Positions 18,199 through 26,409 of a DNA stretch of 58,190 nt are shown one piece after another (the stretch's first letter is position 1; each line of letters begins with the position of its first letter). The notes beneath the pieces are model-generated. The model searched no databases. It saw only the letters and a list, made by a program, of their open reading frames with translations, and was not told where the DNA came from. Position numbers and translations under genes: made by a program. The DNA comes from DASSUC01 sp035649895 (lineage in GTDB: Bacteria; Actinomycetota; Actinomycetes; Mycobacteriales; Micromonosporaceae), in the NCBI GenBank assembly GCA_035649895.1, contig DASRIS010000172.1:1-58190 (forward strand), in the 5' to 3' direction.

Positions 18199-19917
18199 AT
18201 GACATCACTCGAGCCCGGGCAGCAGCAGGTGGCGGCCGGCTCCGCGGACCGGTCGGTGACCGAGGTCATCGTGGGCTTCCTGCGGGAGACGCTCGGCTGC
18301 GACCGGATGTTCACGGTGCCCGGAGAGGCGGTGCTGCCGCTGGTGAGCCTCGCCGGGCAGACCGGGATAGAGCTCGTGCCGATGCGGCACGAGGCCGGGG
18401 CAGGCTTCGCCGCCGTCGCCGACGCCTGGCTCACCGGCCGGCCCGGCCTCGTCGCGGTCAACCGCTCGCCTGGGGCGGCCAACGTCAGCATCGCCCTGGA
18501 CGCGACCCGCAGCGACCCGGCTCCGGTCCTGGTGGTGATGGGGGCACCGCGGCGCGGGCAGGACCCGCGGACCGGGTACCAGGCCACCAGCCCCGAGGCG
18601 CAGCTGGGTGGGGTCGCCGTGGTGGTCACGGTCGAGGAGGCGGGCGCGCTGCCGAAGTACCTGGCGCAGGCCGCCGAGGCGCTCGGTGCCACCGCCGCCA
18701 AGGCCGTCGTGCTCGTCGTACCGCAGGACGTGTGGGGCGAGACGGTCCCCTCTAGCCAGGTCGGCGACCACGCGCCGGGCCGGGCCGCCGCGGGGAGCTT
18801 CGACAGCGCCGAGCTGCCCGGGGAGGCCGAGCGGACCGCGGCGGAACGGGTCCGGCAGGCGTTCACCGCCGCCCGCCGGCCGGCCGTTGTCGCGGGCCGG
18901 ATCCTGCGGCGCGGCCCGGGCGGGTCTCCCTCGGTCCTGCTCGACCGGCTGGCCCGCAGTGCCGGCGTCCCGGTGCTGCTCGGCAACAAGCAGCAGGACC
19001 TGCTGCACAACGGGCTGCCCAGCTACGCCGGTGACCTGCACCAGGCCACCCACCCCGCCACCCGGGCCAGGCTCGCCGACGCCGACCTCGTGGTGTTCCT
19101 CGGCAGCCTGCCCTGCGAGGTCCACCTGGCCCGCTGGTACTCCGGCCAGCCCCTGGTGACCGTGCACCCCGAGCCGGCCGGCCCCGGGGAGCACCTGGTC
19201 GCCGACCCCGTGTCCGTCCTGGAGATCCTGGCCGAGGCGGAGTGGACCGGGCAGCCGCCGTCCCGGCAGGAGTGGATGGACGGCTGGCGCGCCCTGGAGT
19301 GCGAGCTGAGCCAGGCCGCCCCGCCGGTACGCCCCGACGGGGTGGACTTCGGGCACGTGGCCATCGCCCTGGACCGGTGCCTGCCCGACGACGCCGTCGT
19401 CGCCCTGGACGCCGGCAACTTCGGCGGCTTCGTCCACCGCTACCTGCACATCCGGGAGGGGCAACGGCTGCTCTCGCTCGCCGACGGGGCGATGGGCTTC
19501 GGCGTGCCGGGTGCGGTCGCCGCGGTCCGGCGCCACCCGGAGCGGACGGTGGTCGCCGTGGTCGGTGACGGGGGGCTGCTGATGACCGGGAACGAGCTTG
19601 CGGCGGCCCGCATCGCCGGCCGGGCACCCGCGGTCATCGTGGCCGACAACGGCGGGTACGGCGCGATCCGCACTCAGGGCGCCCGCACCTTCCCCGGCGT
19701 CGACTGCGCCTGCGACCTGGTAAACCCGGACTTCGTACGGTGGGCCGAGGCGTTCGGGCTCGAGGCGGAGCGGGTGAGCCGGGTCGAGGAGGTGCTGCCC
19801 GCGGTACGCCGGGCGCTGGCCTGCCGCACCGGCTACCTGCTGCACGTCGACACCAGCCGGGTCGCCGCGCACGCCAACTTCGACCTGCCGACGGCTGCCG
19901 CGCACGCGCCAAGCTGA
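18199..19917 (+). CDS. thiamine-diphosphate enzyme, acetolactate synthase-like (ScyA-like?)
   Basis: A 572-residue three-domain ThDP enzyme. The catalytic Glu65 lies in RHEAGAGFAA; the metal/ThDP motif is VVGDGGLLMTGN in the C-terminal third. It resembles the acetolactate synthase large subunit, but no regulatory small subunit follows and it sits outside a branched-chain operon. Such enzymes decarboxylate 2-oxo acids or join two of them into an acyloin or beta-keto acid. The start is an ATG with GAGGAG at good spacing. It lies 70 nt behind the amino-acid dehydrogenase, which would supply its 2-oxo acid, and a small GGCCCGG/CCGGGCC hairpin (18138-18156) lies between them. Exact reaction unknown. 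Confidence 0.8.
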   Translation: MTSLEPGQQQVAAGSADRSVTEVIVGFLRETLGCDRMFTVPGEAVLPLVSLAGQTGIELVPMRHEAGAGFAAVADAWLTGRPGLVAVNRSPGAANVSIALDATRSDPAPVLVVMGAPRRGQDPRTGYQATSPEAQLGGVAVVVTVEEAGALPKYLAQAAEALGATAAKAVVLVVPQDVWGETVPSSQVGDHAPGRAAAGSFDSAELPGEAERTAAERVRQAFTAARRPAVVAGRILRRGPGGSPSVLLDRLARSAGVPVLLGNKQQDLLHNGLPSYAGDLHQATHPATRARLADADLVVFLGSLPCEVHLARWYSGQPLVTVHPEPAGPGEHLVADPVSVLEILAEAEWTGQPPSRQEWMDGWRALECELSQAAPPVRPDGVDFGHVAIALDRCLPDDAVVALDAGNFGGFVHRYLHIREGQRLLSLADGAMGFGVPGAVAAVRRHPERTVVAVVGDGGLLMTGNELAAARIAGRAPAVIVADNGGYGAIRTQGARTFPGVDCACDLVNPDFVRWAEAFGLEAERVSRVEEVLPAVRRALACRTGYLLHVDTSRVAAHANFDLPTAAAHAPS

Positions 19918-19975
19918 CCGCCGGCGCTGGGCTACCTGCCGCCCCAGAGCCGACCCGCAACAGCAGGGCGTGGGC

Positions 19976-20227
19976 TCAGGCCGGCGAGGCGTCGTCAGGG
20001 CGTGGCCCGCGGTCCGCCGGGTGCTCCACCAGGGCCAGCACCCGGCTGGCCATGAACCGGGCGGTGCGTACCGCGGTGCCACCGCGGGTCACCTCTGACA
20101 CCTCCACCACACCGCGGCCGATGGCGACCTCGACCCGGCGCCCGGCCCGGGTCGCCGTCACCTCGTAGCGCAGCGGGGAACCGCCGGCGGCCGAATCGAC
20201 GACTATCTCTACACGATCCCCCTTCAT
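19976..20227 (-). CDS. small conserved-looking protein of unknown function
   Basis: An 83-residue soluble protein, MKGDRVEIVVDSAAGG at the start and then RYEVTATRAGRRVEVA and FMASRVLALVEHP. The alternating beta pattern and balanced composition look like a real gene. It is divergent from purF and ends near the ThDP gene. No family recognised. The ATG at 20227 gives the sensible start; the frame stays open a further 13 codons upstream without a good site. Confidence 0.55.
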   Translation of the reverse strand: MKGDRVEIVVDSAAGGSPLRYEVTATRAGRRVEVAIGRGVVEVSEVTRGGTAVRTARFMASRVLALVEHPADRGPRPDDASPA

Positions 20228-20369
20228 GCCACAACCATGCAGCACGCATCGACAAATCGCACACAAAAGATGGCTCTGCGTCAGGACCCTTTGTTCGCGT
20301 ACACTGTCGTCTCGTACCCCGGTGGCGGTGGCTGCCTAATGGCTGCCGCCGAGGCTAAAGGAGCGGCAG

Positions 20370-21938
20370 GTGCCCCGAGGCGACGGCCGGTTGAGCCACG
20401 ACCTCGACCCCCAGCGGCCGGGCCCGCAGGATGCTTGCGGTGTCTTCGGGGTGTGGGCGCCTGGCGAGGAGGTCGCCAAGCTCAGCTACTTCGGGCTCTA
20501 CGCGTTGCAGCACCGGGGCCAGGAGGCCGCCGGCATCGCGGTCGGGGACGGCTCGGGCGTCGTGGTCTTCAAGGACCTCGGCCTGGTCGCCCAGGTCTTC
20601 GACGAGCCGACGCTGGCCAGCCTGCGCGGGCACGTCGCGATCGGGCACACCCGCTACTCCACCACCGGCGCGTCCACCTGGGAGAACGCCCAGCCCACCA
20701 TCCGGGCCAACAGCGCCCCGACGGCGGTCGCCCTGGCCCACAACGGAAACCTGGTCAACACCGACGAGCTGGCCCGGGCCGCCCGGGAGGCGGGCCTGGA
20801 CATCGCCGGTGCGACCTCGGACACCGCCGTCGTCACCGCGCTGCTGGCCGGGCGCCCCGACCTGTCCGTCGAGGCTGCGGCGTTGCAGGTGCTGCCCACC
20901 CTGCGCGGTGCGTTCAGCTTCGTCTTCATGGACGAGACCACGCTGTACGCGGCCCGCGACCCGTACGGGGTCCGGCCGCTGGTGCTGGGCCGGCTGGAGC
21001 GCGGCTGGGTGGTGGCGAGCGAGACCGCGGCGCTGGACATCGTCGGCGCCAGCGTGGTGCGCGAGGTCGAGCCGGGCGAGCTGCTCGCCATCGACGAGCA
21101 CGGCCTGCGCTCGGCCCGCTTCGCCGCGCCGGAGCCCAAGGGGTGCCTGTTCGAGTACGTCTACCTCGCCCGGCCGGACACGACCATCTCGGGCCGCAAC
21201 GTCTACAGCGCCCGGGTGGCCATCGGCCGCCGCCTGGCCCAGGAGCACCCCGCAGAGGCCGACCTGGTGATCCCGGTGCCCGAGTCCGGCACCCCGGCCG
21301 CGGTCGGCTACGCCCAGGAGTCCGGCATCCCGTACGGGTCGGGCCTGGTCAAGAACTCCTACGTCGGCCGTACCTTCATCCAGCCGTCCCAGACGATCCG
21401 CCAGCTGGGCATCCGGCTCAAGCTGAACCCGCTGCGCGACAACGTGCGCGGCAAGCGCCTCGTCGTGGTGGACGACACGATCGTGCGCGGCAACACCCAG
21501 CGCGCCATCGTCCGCATGCTGCGCGAGGCGGGCGCGCTCGAGGTGCATGTACGCATCTCGGCTCCGCCGGTACGCTGGCCCTGTTTCTACGGCATCGACT
21601 TCGCCACCCGGGCGGAGCTGATCGCCAGCGGGTTGGACACCGAGGGCATCCGCCGTTCCATCGGGGCTGACACGCTTGGGTACGTATCACTGCCCGGTCT
21701 CATCGCCGCGACCGAGCAACCGGCCACACGCCTGTGCCGGGCCTGCTTCGACGGGGCCTACCCGATCGAGCTGCCGGCAGGGAACCTCATCGGCAAGCAC
21801 CTGCTCGAAGGCGTGGGGCGCCGGGTCGCCCTCGACGCAGAGCGGGAGCCGTCCGCCGGTCGGCAAACATACAGCGGCGACCGGTCCAGGCCGGTCACGG
21901 CGGGTGCGGGTGGGTCGGACGCCCTCCTGCGCCCGTAA
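20370..21938 (+). CDS. purF: amidophosphoribosyltransferase
   Basis: A 522-residue enzyme of the first committed step of purine synthesis (PRPP plus glutamine to phosphoribosylamine). The N-terminal nucleophile is Cys23 in QDACGVFGVW, exposed after removal of a short propeptide; ALQHRGQEAAGI follows. The C-terminal phosphoribosyltransferase domain has the PRPP site VVVDDTIVRGNT. The GTG start is preceded by AAAGGAG. The last 30 residues after LDAERE are low-complexity. A long leader precedes it (20228-20369) with a TACACT box near 20311 but no clear -35. It is the first backbone gene to the right of the accessory block. Confidence 0.95.
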   Translation: MPRGDGRLSHDLDPQRPGPQDACGVFGVWAPGEEVAKLSYFGLYALQHRGQEAAGIAVGDGSGVVVFKDLGLVAQVFDEPTLASLRGHVAIGHTRYSTTGASTWENAQPTIRANSAPTAVALAHNGNLVNTDELARAAREAGLDIAGATSDTAVVTALLAGRPDLSVEAAALQVLPTLRGAFSFVFMDETTLYAARDPYGVRPLVLGRLERGWVVASETAALDIVGASVVREVEPGELLAIDEHGLRSARFAAPEPKGCLFEYVYLARPDTTISGRNVYSARVAIGRRLAQEHPAEADLVIPVPESGTPAAVGYAQESGIPYGSGLVKNSYVGRTFIQPSQTIRQLGIRLKLNPLRDNVRGKRLVVVDDTIVRGNTQRAIVRMLREAGALEVHVRISAPPVRWPCFYGIDFATRAELIASGLDTEGIRRSIGADTLGYVSLPGLIAATEQPATRLCRACFDGAYPIELPAGNLIGKHLLEGVGRRVALDAEREPSAGRQTYSGDRSRPVTAGAGGSDALLRP

Positions 21939-22008
21939 CGACATCACCACGTCGAGACCGCACTCGCGCCTTGTCGGGCGCGAGACTCGGCAAGTAAGGG
22001 GAGAAACC

Positions 22009-23133
22009 GTGACGCACGTGACCGAGCGCGCCAGCGCTGAGCGCCAGCCATGGAGCGCCGGCGGCCGCCAGTCCCGCAAGCGCACCGTCACCTACGCAGA
22101 CGCGGGCGTGTCGATCCACGCCGGCGAGCGCGCGGTGGCGCTGCTGAGGTCCAAGGTGCACCGGACACTACGGCCGGAGGTGGTCGGCGACGTCGGTGGC
22201 TTCGCCGGCCTGTTCCGGCTCGACGTGCGCAAGTACCGCAACCCGGTCCTCGCGTCCTCGACCGACGGCGTGGGCACCAAGCTCGTCATCGCCCAGCAGC
22301 TCGACATCCATGACACGGTCGGCATCGACCTGGTGGCGATGGTCGTGGACGACATCGTGGCGTGCGGGGCGGAGCCGCTGTTCCTGCAGGACTACATCGC
22401 CTGCGGCGAGGTCGTCCCGGAGCGGGTCGCCGAGATCGGCGCCGGCATCTCCGACGGCTGCCGCACCGCGGGCTGCGCGCTGATCGGTGGGGAGACGGCG
22501 GAGCACCCTGGGGTGCTGCGCCCGCACGAGTACGACCTGTCCGCGACCGGGGTGGGCGTGGTCGAGGCGGACGCGATCCTGAGCCGGGACCGGGTCGAGG
22601 TCGGTGACGTGGTGATCGCGATGGCCTCGTCCGGCCTGCACGCCAACGGCTACTCCCTGGTCCGCCACGTGCTGCTGGGCGCCGGCCGGATGCGGCTGGA
22701 CACGGTCGTGGAGGAGCTGGGCCGCCAGCGCACGCTCGGCGAGGAGCTGCTGACCCCGACGCGGATCTACTCCAAGGACTGCCTGGACCTGATCAAGGAG
22801 TGCGACGTACGGGCGTACGCGCACGTCACCGGCGGTGGGATCCCCGGCAACCTGGCCAGGGTGCTGCCCGAGCACGTGGACGCCGTGGTGAACCGGTCGA
22901 CGTGGCGCCCGTCACCCGTCTTCGAGCTGATCCAGAGCAAGGGCCGCATCGAGAACCAGGAGATGGAGTCGACCTTCAACATGGGCGTCGGCATGCTGGC
23001 CGTGGTGTCCGCGGTCGACTGCGACCGGGCGCTGGCGTTCCTGCGCGGGCGCGGCGTGGGCGCCTGGCAGGTGGGCGAGATCATCGACGGTACGGGCGTC
23101 GTCCAGATGCTGGGCTCGCACACCCGCGGTTGA
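22009..23133 (+). CDS. purM: phosphoribosylformylglycinamidine cyclo-ligase
   Basis: A 374-residue AIR synthetase. Motifs are YADAGVSIHAGE at the N-terminus, STDGVGTKL, VMVVDDIVACGAEPLFLQDY-like ammonia/ATP loop (VDDIVACGAEPLFLQDY), GGETAEHPG and TGGGIPGNLARVLP. It converts FGAM to AIR, the step after PurSQL. The GTG start at 22009 has AAGGGGAG close upstream; the first 25 residues are an extra hydrophilic extension rich in Ser and Arg. It follows purF after 70 nt and is likely co-transcribed. Confidence 0.95.
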   Translation: MTHVTERASAERQPWSAGGRQSRKRTVTYADAGVSIHAGERAVALLRSKVHRTLRPEVVGDVGGFAGLFRLDVRKYRNPVLASSTDGVGTKLVIAQQLDIHDTVGIDLVAMVVDDIVACGAEPLFLQDYIACGEVVPERVAEIGAGISDGCRTAGCALIGGETAEHPGVLRPHEYDLSATGVGVVEADAILSRDRVEVGDVVIAMASSGLHANGYSLVRHVLLGAGRMRLDTVVEELGRQRTLGEELLTPTRIYSKDCLDLIKECDVRAYAHVTGGGIPGNLARVLPEHVDAVVNRSTWRPSPVFELIQSKGRIENQEMESTFNMGVGMLAVVSAVDCDRALAFLRGRGVGAWQVGEIIDGTGVVQMLGSHTRG

Positions 23134-23232
23134 CCTAGTCCGACATATCCATACGTGAACAGGTCTTCACCCAAGTGGCCGGTACCCATAGCCTGAACGG
23201 GGTCCATCGACGCCGACCACGGGGAGGGACCG

Positions 23233-24357
23233 GTGCCCGCCGCACCGTTGAGGTTCACCGGGATGCGCGGCATTGCGGCGGTTCCGTCGTACGTCATCCT
23301 GCAGCCCACAACCCTGTGCAACCTCGACTGCACCTACTGCTACCTGCCGCACCGCGCGGCTGACCGGCGCATGCCGGTCGCGGTGGCCGAGGCGGTGGCG
23401 GCGACGGTCAACGGCTGGGCGGCGGCCGCGGACCGGTTCTCGGTGGTGTGGCACGGCGGCGAGCCGCTCGCGGCCGGGGCGGCGCACCTGGCCGCGCTGA
23501 TGGCCCCGTTCGAGGGCGTGGAGCACCACGTGCAGACCAACGCCACCCTCGTCGACGACGAGTGGTGCGAGTTCTTCACGGCGCACCACGTACGGGTGGG
23601 GCTCAGCGTTGACGGTCCGGCGCACCGCACCGGCCAGCGGGTGGACCGCGCCGGGCGGCCGGCGTACCAGAAGATCTGGCGCGGTGTCGACGCGCTGCGC
23701 CGGCACGGCATCGCCTTCGCGGCCCTGTGCGTGGTCTCCACACCAGAGCCCGGCCTCGCGGATGAGCTGTACCGCTACTTCCTGGAGCTGGGCTGCCACG
23801 CGCTCGGCATCAACGTGGAGGAGCAGGAGGGCGTGAACACCCGCTCCAACGCGCGCAGCCAGGAGGCGGTGCGCGGGTTCTGGGCCGAGCTGACCCGGGC
23901 CTGGCGGGCCGACCCCCGCATCGAGCTGCGGGAGATCGAGTGGGCGGTACGGTACGCCGGCGCGGTGCTGGTCGACCGGGCGGACGAGGTGCTGCCGCGG
24001 CAGATCGACCCGATCCCGGCGATCGGGTACGACGGCTCGGTGGTGCTGCTCTCGCCGGAGCTCGCCGGCTTCAGCGACGAGCGGCACGGACCGTTCGCGT
24101 CCGGCAGTGTGCTGGACACCCGGTTGGACGAGATCGTCACCGCTGCGGTGACCCGGCCCAGCGGGTGGATCGCGGAGTACCTGGCTGGTGTGGAGGAGTG
24201 CCGCAGCAGCTGCCCGTACTTCGGCTTCTGCGGCGGTGGCCACGCGGCCAACCGTTTCTTCGAGCACGGGCGTTTCGATGGTACGCAGACCAACCACTGC
24301 CGCAACAGCAAGATCGGCCTACTGGAGGGAGTGCTGGACCATGTCCGACACGTTTGA
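23233..24357 (+). CDS. radical SAM/SPASM peptide maturase
   Basis: A 374-residue enzyme. The radical SAM cluster motif is C29-x3-C33-x2-C36 in TTLCNLDCTYCYL. The C-terminal SPASM domain has Cys ligands in ECRSSCPYFGFCGGGHAANR and TNHCRN, for auxiliary iron-sulfur clusters. This architecture is that of RiPP maturases which form C-C or other crosslinks at unactivated carbons; GGGHAANRFFE near the end is typical of the cyclophane-forming group. The GTG start has GGGGAGGG upstream. The gene overlaps by 17 nt a 66-residue peptide gene with an aromatic tail, its probable substrate. Closest described type, from memory, is the actinobacterial multi-cyclophane AmcB group; this needs a profile search. 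Confidence 0.88.
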   Translation: MPAAPLRFTGMRGIAAVPSYVILQPTTLCNLDCTYCYLPHRAADRRMPVAVAEAVAATVNGWAAAADRFSVVWHGGEPLAAGAAHLAALMAPFEGVEHHVQTNATLVDDEWCEFFTAHHVRVGLSVDGPAHRTGQRVDRAGRPAYQKIWRGVDALRRHGIAFAALCVVSTPEPGLADELYRYFLELGCHALGINVEEQEGVNTRSNARSQEAVRGFWAELTRAWRADPRIELREIEWAVRYAGAVLVDRADEVLPRQIDPIPAIGYDGSVVLLSPELAGFSDERHGPFASGSVLDTRLDEIVTAAVTRPSGWIAEYLAGVEECRSSCPYFGFCGGGHAANRFFEHGRFDGTQTNHCRNSKIGLLEGVLDHVRHV

Positions 24358-24541
24358 CGCTCTCGCGCAGCGCGTACGCGCGATGGGACCGGGCGTCGCC
24401 GATCTGGTGGCCGAGGCGGAGGCGACCTGGCTCGCCCGGGCGGCGCAGGCCGGTCACGAGATCCCGACCAGCCCGGGCTGGCGGCCGTTCGAGGACGCGT
24501 TCCCGACGTTCTTCCAGTTCACCAACAGGCCACCGCGGTAG
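24341..24541 (+). CDS. candidate RiPP precursor peptide with aromatic C-terminal core
   Basis: A 66-residue peptide starting inside the end of the radical SAM gene, with GGAGGGA 10 nt before its ATG. Residues 1-40 form a helical, Ala/Glu-rich leader. Residues 41-66 (PTSPGWRPFEDAFP then TFFQFTNRPPR) are strikingly aromatic: Trp47, Phe50, Phe54, Phe57, Phe58 and Phe60, often spaced three residues apart. Three-residue cyclophanes are made by SPASM enzymes between an aromatic ring and a residue two further on, so WRP, FED, FPT and FTN are candidate units. No protease or exporter follows; a palindromic terminator ends the unit. Confidence 0.75.
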   Translation: MSDTFDALAQRVRAMGPGVADLVAEAEATWLARAAQAGHEIPTSPGWRPFEDAFPTFFQFTNRPPR

Positions 24542-24620
24542 CCCGGCACCGCGTCTGGCCGCGTGGGGCCTTAGCCGCGCGGAGCCCTGACCGCACGGAG
24601 CCTCGGTACGCGGACATGCG

Positions 24621-24646
24621 AGAGCACGCGGTCGACCGCGTGCTCT
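24621..24646. terminator. 26-bp perfect palindrome, bidirectional terminator
   Basis: AGAGCACGCGGTC and its exact complement GACCGCGTGCTCT abut to make a perfect 26-bp palindrome, followed by TT. It lies between the peptide gene (plus) and DUF3073 (minus) and would terminate both. Confidence 0.75.
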
Positions 24647-24661
24647 TTCGCGCGCCGGGGG

Positions 24662-24871
24662 TCAGCCGCTGCGCGACGCCCAGTTCTGGGCGTCGTCGGC
24701 GTCCTCATCCGGATCGTCGGCGTACTGGTTGTAGTCGTCGAAATCATCGTCCGGCTTTCTACCGGCGGCGGAGAGCTCGCGCTGCAGCGCGGCGAGGTCG
24801 GTGTTCGGGGAGTGGTACTTCAGCTCCCGGGCCACCTTTGTCTGCTTGGCCTTCGCACGGCCGCGCCCCAT
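24662..24871 (-). CDS. DUF3073 family protein
   Basis: A 69-residue actinobacterial protein: a basic start MGRGRAKAKQTKVARELKY, then LAALQRELS, then an acidic DDDFDDYNQY tail. The family is unknown in function and widely kept next to purM in actinobacteria. The ATG at 24871 has GAGGGGG upstream in the right place. A CATAAT-like box lies at 25014-25019 on the minus strand, but no good -35 partner is seen. Confidence 0.88.
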   Translation of the reverse strand: MGRGRAKAKQTKVARELKYHSPNTDLAALQRELSAAGRKPDDDFDDYNQYADDPDEDADDAQNWASRSG

Positions 24872-25126
24872 GGCTCGACCCCCTCGCACTTCAATGACGG
24901 GGCAGCCGCCAGGGCCCCCGATGACGTCAGGCATCTCTCGTGGGTCTTACGGTACATGGGGGGGAGCACCTTCGACACCTCGGGCCTTTCCTGGCGGCCC
25001 GGGCCGCGTCCGGATTATGACAGTAAGGTGCGCCGGCCCTAACCGCTCGTGACAAATATCGGCCGAACAGGGGATCCGGCACGCGATGGCGGACACCGGA
25101 TCCCCGGTCCGACCGGGCTGGGCGGG
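24872..25126. other. spacer between DUF3073 and leucine dehydrogenase genes
   Basis: The 255-bp region holds the presumed DUF3073 promoter (CATAAT-like box on the minus strand at 25014-25019) and the terminator of the leucine dehydrogenase gene. No coding signal is seen. Confidence 0.5.
25070..25105 (-). terminator. terminator of the leucine dehydrogenase gene
   Basis: GGGGATCCGG (25070-25079) and CCGGATCCCC (25096-25105) form a perfect 10-bp stem with a 16-nt loop, 22 nt beyond the dehydrogenase stop on the minus strand. Confidence 0.65.
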
Positions 25127-26194
25127 TCAGCGCACCCGGATCGCCTGCAGCCGCCCGATCTCGGCCATCCGGCGCTCGGCGAGCCGGTCCGCGGCCACCG
25201 CCGGCGGGACCCCCTCGGACGCGGCCGACGCCAGGATCTGCCTGGTGGTATCGAAGATCCGCGTGGCCCGCAGCTTGGCCCGCTCGAAGCTGAACCCTCC
25301 GATCTCGTCGGCGACCTGGATCACCCCGCCCGCGTTCACCACGTAGTCCGGCGCGTAGAGGATGCCCCGCTCCTCCAGCAGCTTCTCGACGCCCGGGTGG
25401 GCGAGCTGGTTGTTGGCGGCGCCGGCGACCACCTTGGCGCGCAGCACCCGCACGGTCTCGTCGCTCAGCGCGCCGCCCAGGGCGCAGGGCGCGTACACAT
25501 CGATGTCCGACGTGATCAGGGCGGTGACATCCGGCACCAGGTCGACCTCGGGGTGGTTCTCGCGGGCCCAGGCAAGGGCCTTCTCGCTCACGTCGGTGGC
25601 GGCCACCTGCGCCCCGTCCTCCAGCAGGTGCGGCACCAGCACGCGCCCCACCTTGCCCAGGCCGGCCACGCCGACCCGCCGCCCGGACAGCGACGGCGAG
25701 CCCCAGAGGTGCTCGGCCACGGCCCGCATGCCCTGGAAGACGCCCCAGGCGGTAAGGACCGAGGAGTCGCCGGCCCCCCCGTCCTCCACCGAGCGGCCGG
25801 TGACGAACCGGGTCTCCTTTGCGACCACGTCCATATCCTGGACGTACGTGCCGACGTCGCAGGCGGTGATATAGCGCCCGCCGAGCGAGTCGACGAACCG
25901 GCCGTACGCGCGCAGCAGCGCCTCGGTCTTCACCTGCTCCGGGTCGCCCCAGATCACCGCCTTGCCACCGCCGTGGTCCAGGCCGGCGAGGGCGTTCTTG
26001 TACGCCATGCCGCGGGAGAGCTGGAGCACGTCGTGGACCGCCTCGGCTTCGGTCTGGTACGGGTAGCAGCGCGTCCCGCCGAGCGCCGGACCGAGTGCTG
26101 TGGAGTAGATCGCGATGATGGCCCGCAGGCCGGTGTGCTTGTCCTGGCAGAAGACCACCTGCTCGTGGCCGGTCTCCTGGGAGAAAACGCCCAT
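25127..26194 (-). CDS. leucine/valine dehydrogenase
   Basis: A 355-residue NAD-dependent branched-chain amino-acid dehydrogenase. Catalytic Lys66 lies in SRGMAYKNALAG and Lys78 in LDHGGGKAVIWGDP; the Rossmann motif is GVAGLGKVGRVLV. It deaminates Leu/Val/Ile to 2-oxo acids. The ATG at 26194 has AGGAG 7 nt upstream; the frame remains open upstream but no better start exists. The purM-DUF3073-dehydrogenase-bldC order is conserved in streptomycetes (vdh next to bldC), so this is the backbone copy, distinct from the dehydrogenase at 17 kb. Confidence 0.92.
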   Translation of the reverse strand: MGVFSQETGHEQVVFCQDKHTGLRAIIAIYSTALGPALGGTRCYPYQTEAEAVHDVLQLSRGMAYKNALAGLDHGGGKAVIWGDPEQVKTEALLRAYGRFVDSLGGRYITACDVGTYVQDMDVVAKETRFVTGRSVEDGGAGDSSVLTAWGVFQGMRAVAEHLWGSPSLSGRRVGVAGLGKVGRVLVPHLLEDGAQVAATDVSEKALAWARENHPEVDLVPDVTALITSDIDVYAPCALGGALSDETVRVLRAKVVAGAANNQLAHPGVEKLLEERGILYAPDYVVNAGGVIQVADEIGGFSFERAKLRATRIFDTTRQILASAASEGVPPAVAADRLAERRMAEIGRLQAIRVR

Positions 26195-26409
26195 GTCTGC
26201 TCCTGAAAGCGGTGGATGGCGCCTCATCCTTGTGGGGCGAGCCGCCGGTTCGGCCAGCGGTGCGCCGGCCCGAGCCGGTGGGTGACCGCCGGCTTTGTGC
26301 CCGAGCCTAGTGTGGCCAACCGGACTGAGCGCGCCCTTACGCTGCGCTGATACCGCGGGTCGAGCGACGTACGACGACGCCGACAGCCGCGTCGTGCGAG
26401 GATCGCGGC

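Noticed and set aside
18199..19917. Acetolactate synthase (ilvB) for branched-chain amino acids
   Set aside because: No ilvN regulatory subunit or ilvC follows, and the neighbours are an amino-acid dehydrogenase and an exporter; kept as an acetolactate-synthase-like ThDP enzyme.
18205..20082. A 625-codon minus-strand frame opposite the ThDP enzyme
   Set aside because: Antisense shadow; the plus-strand protein has ThDP motifs and a good ribosome binding site.
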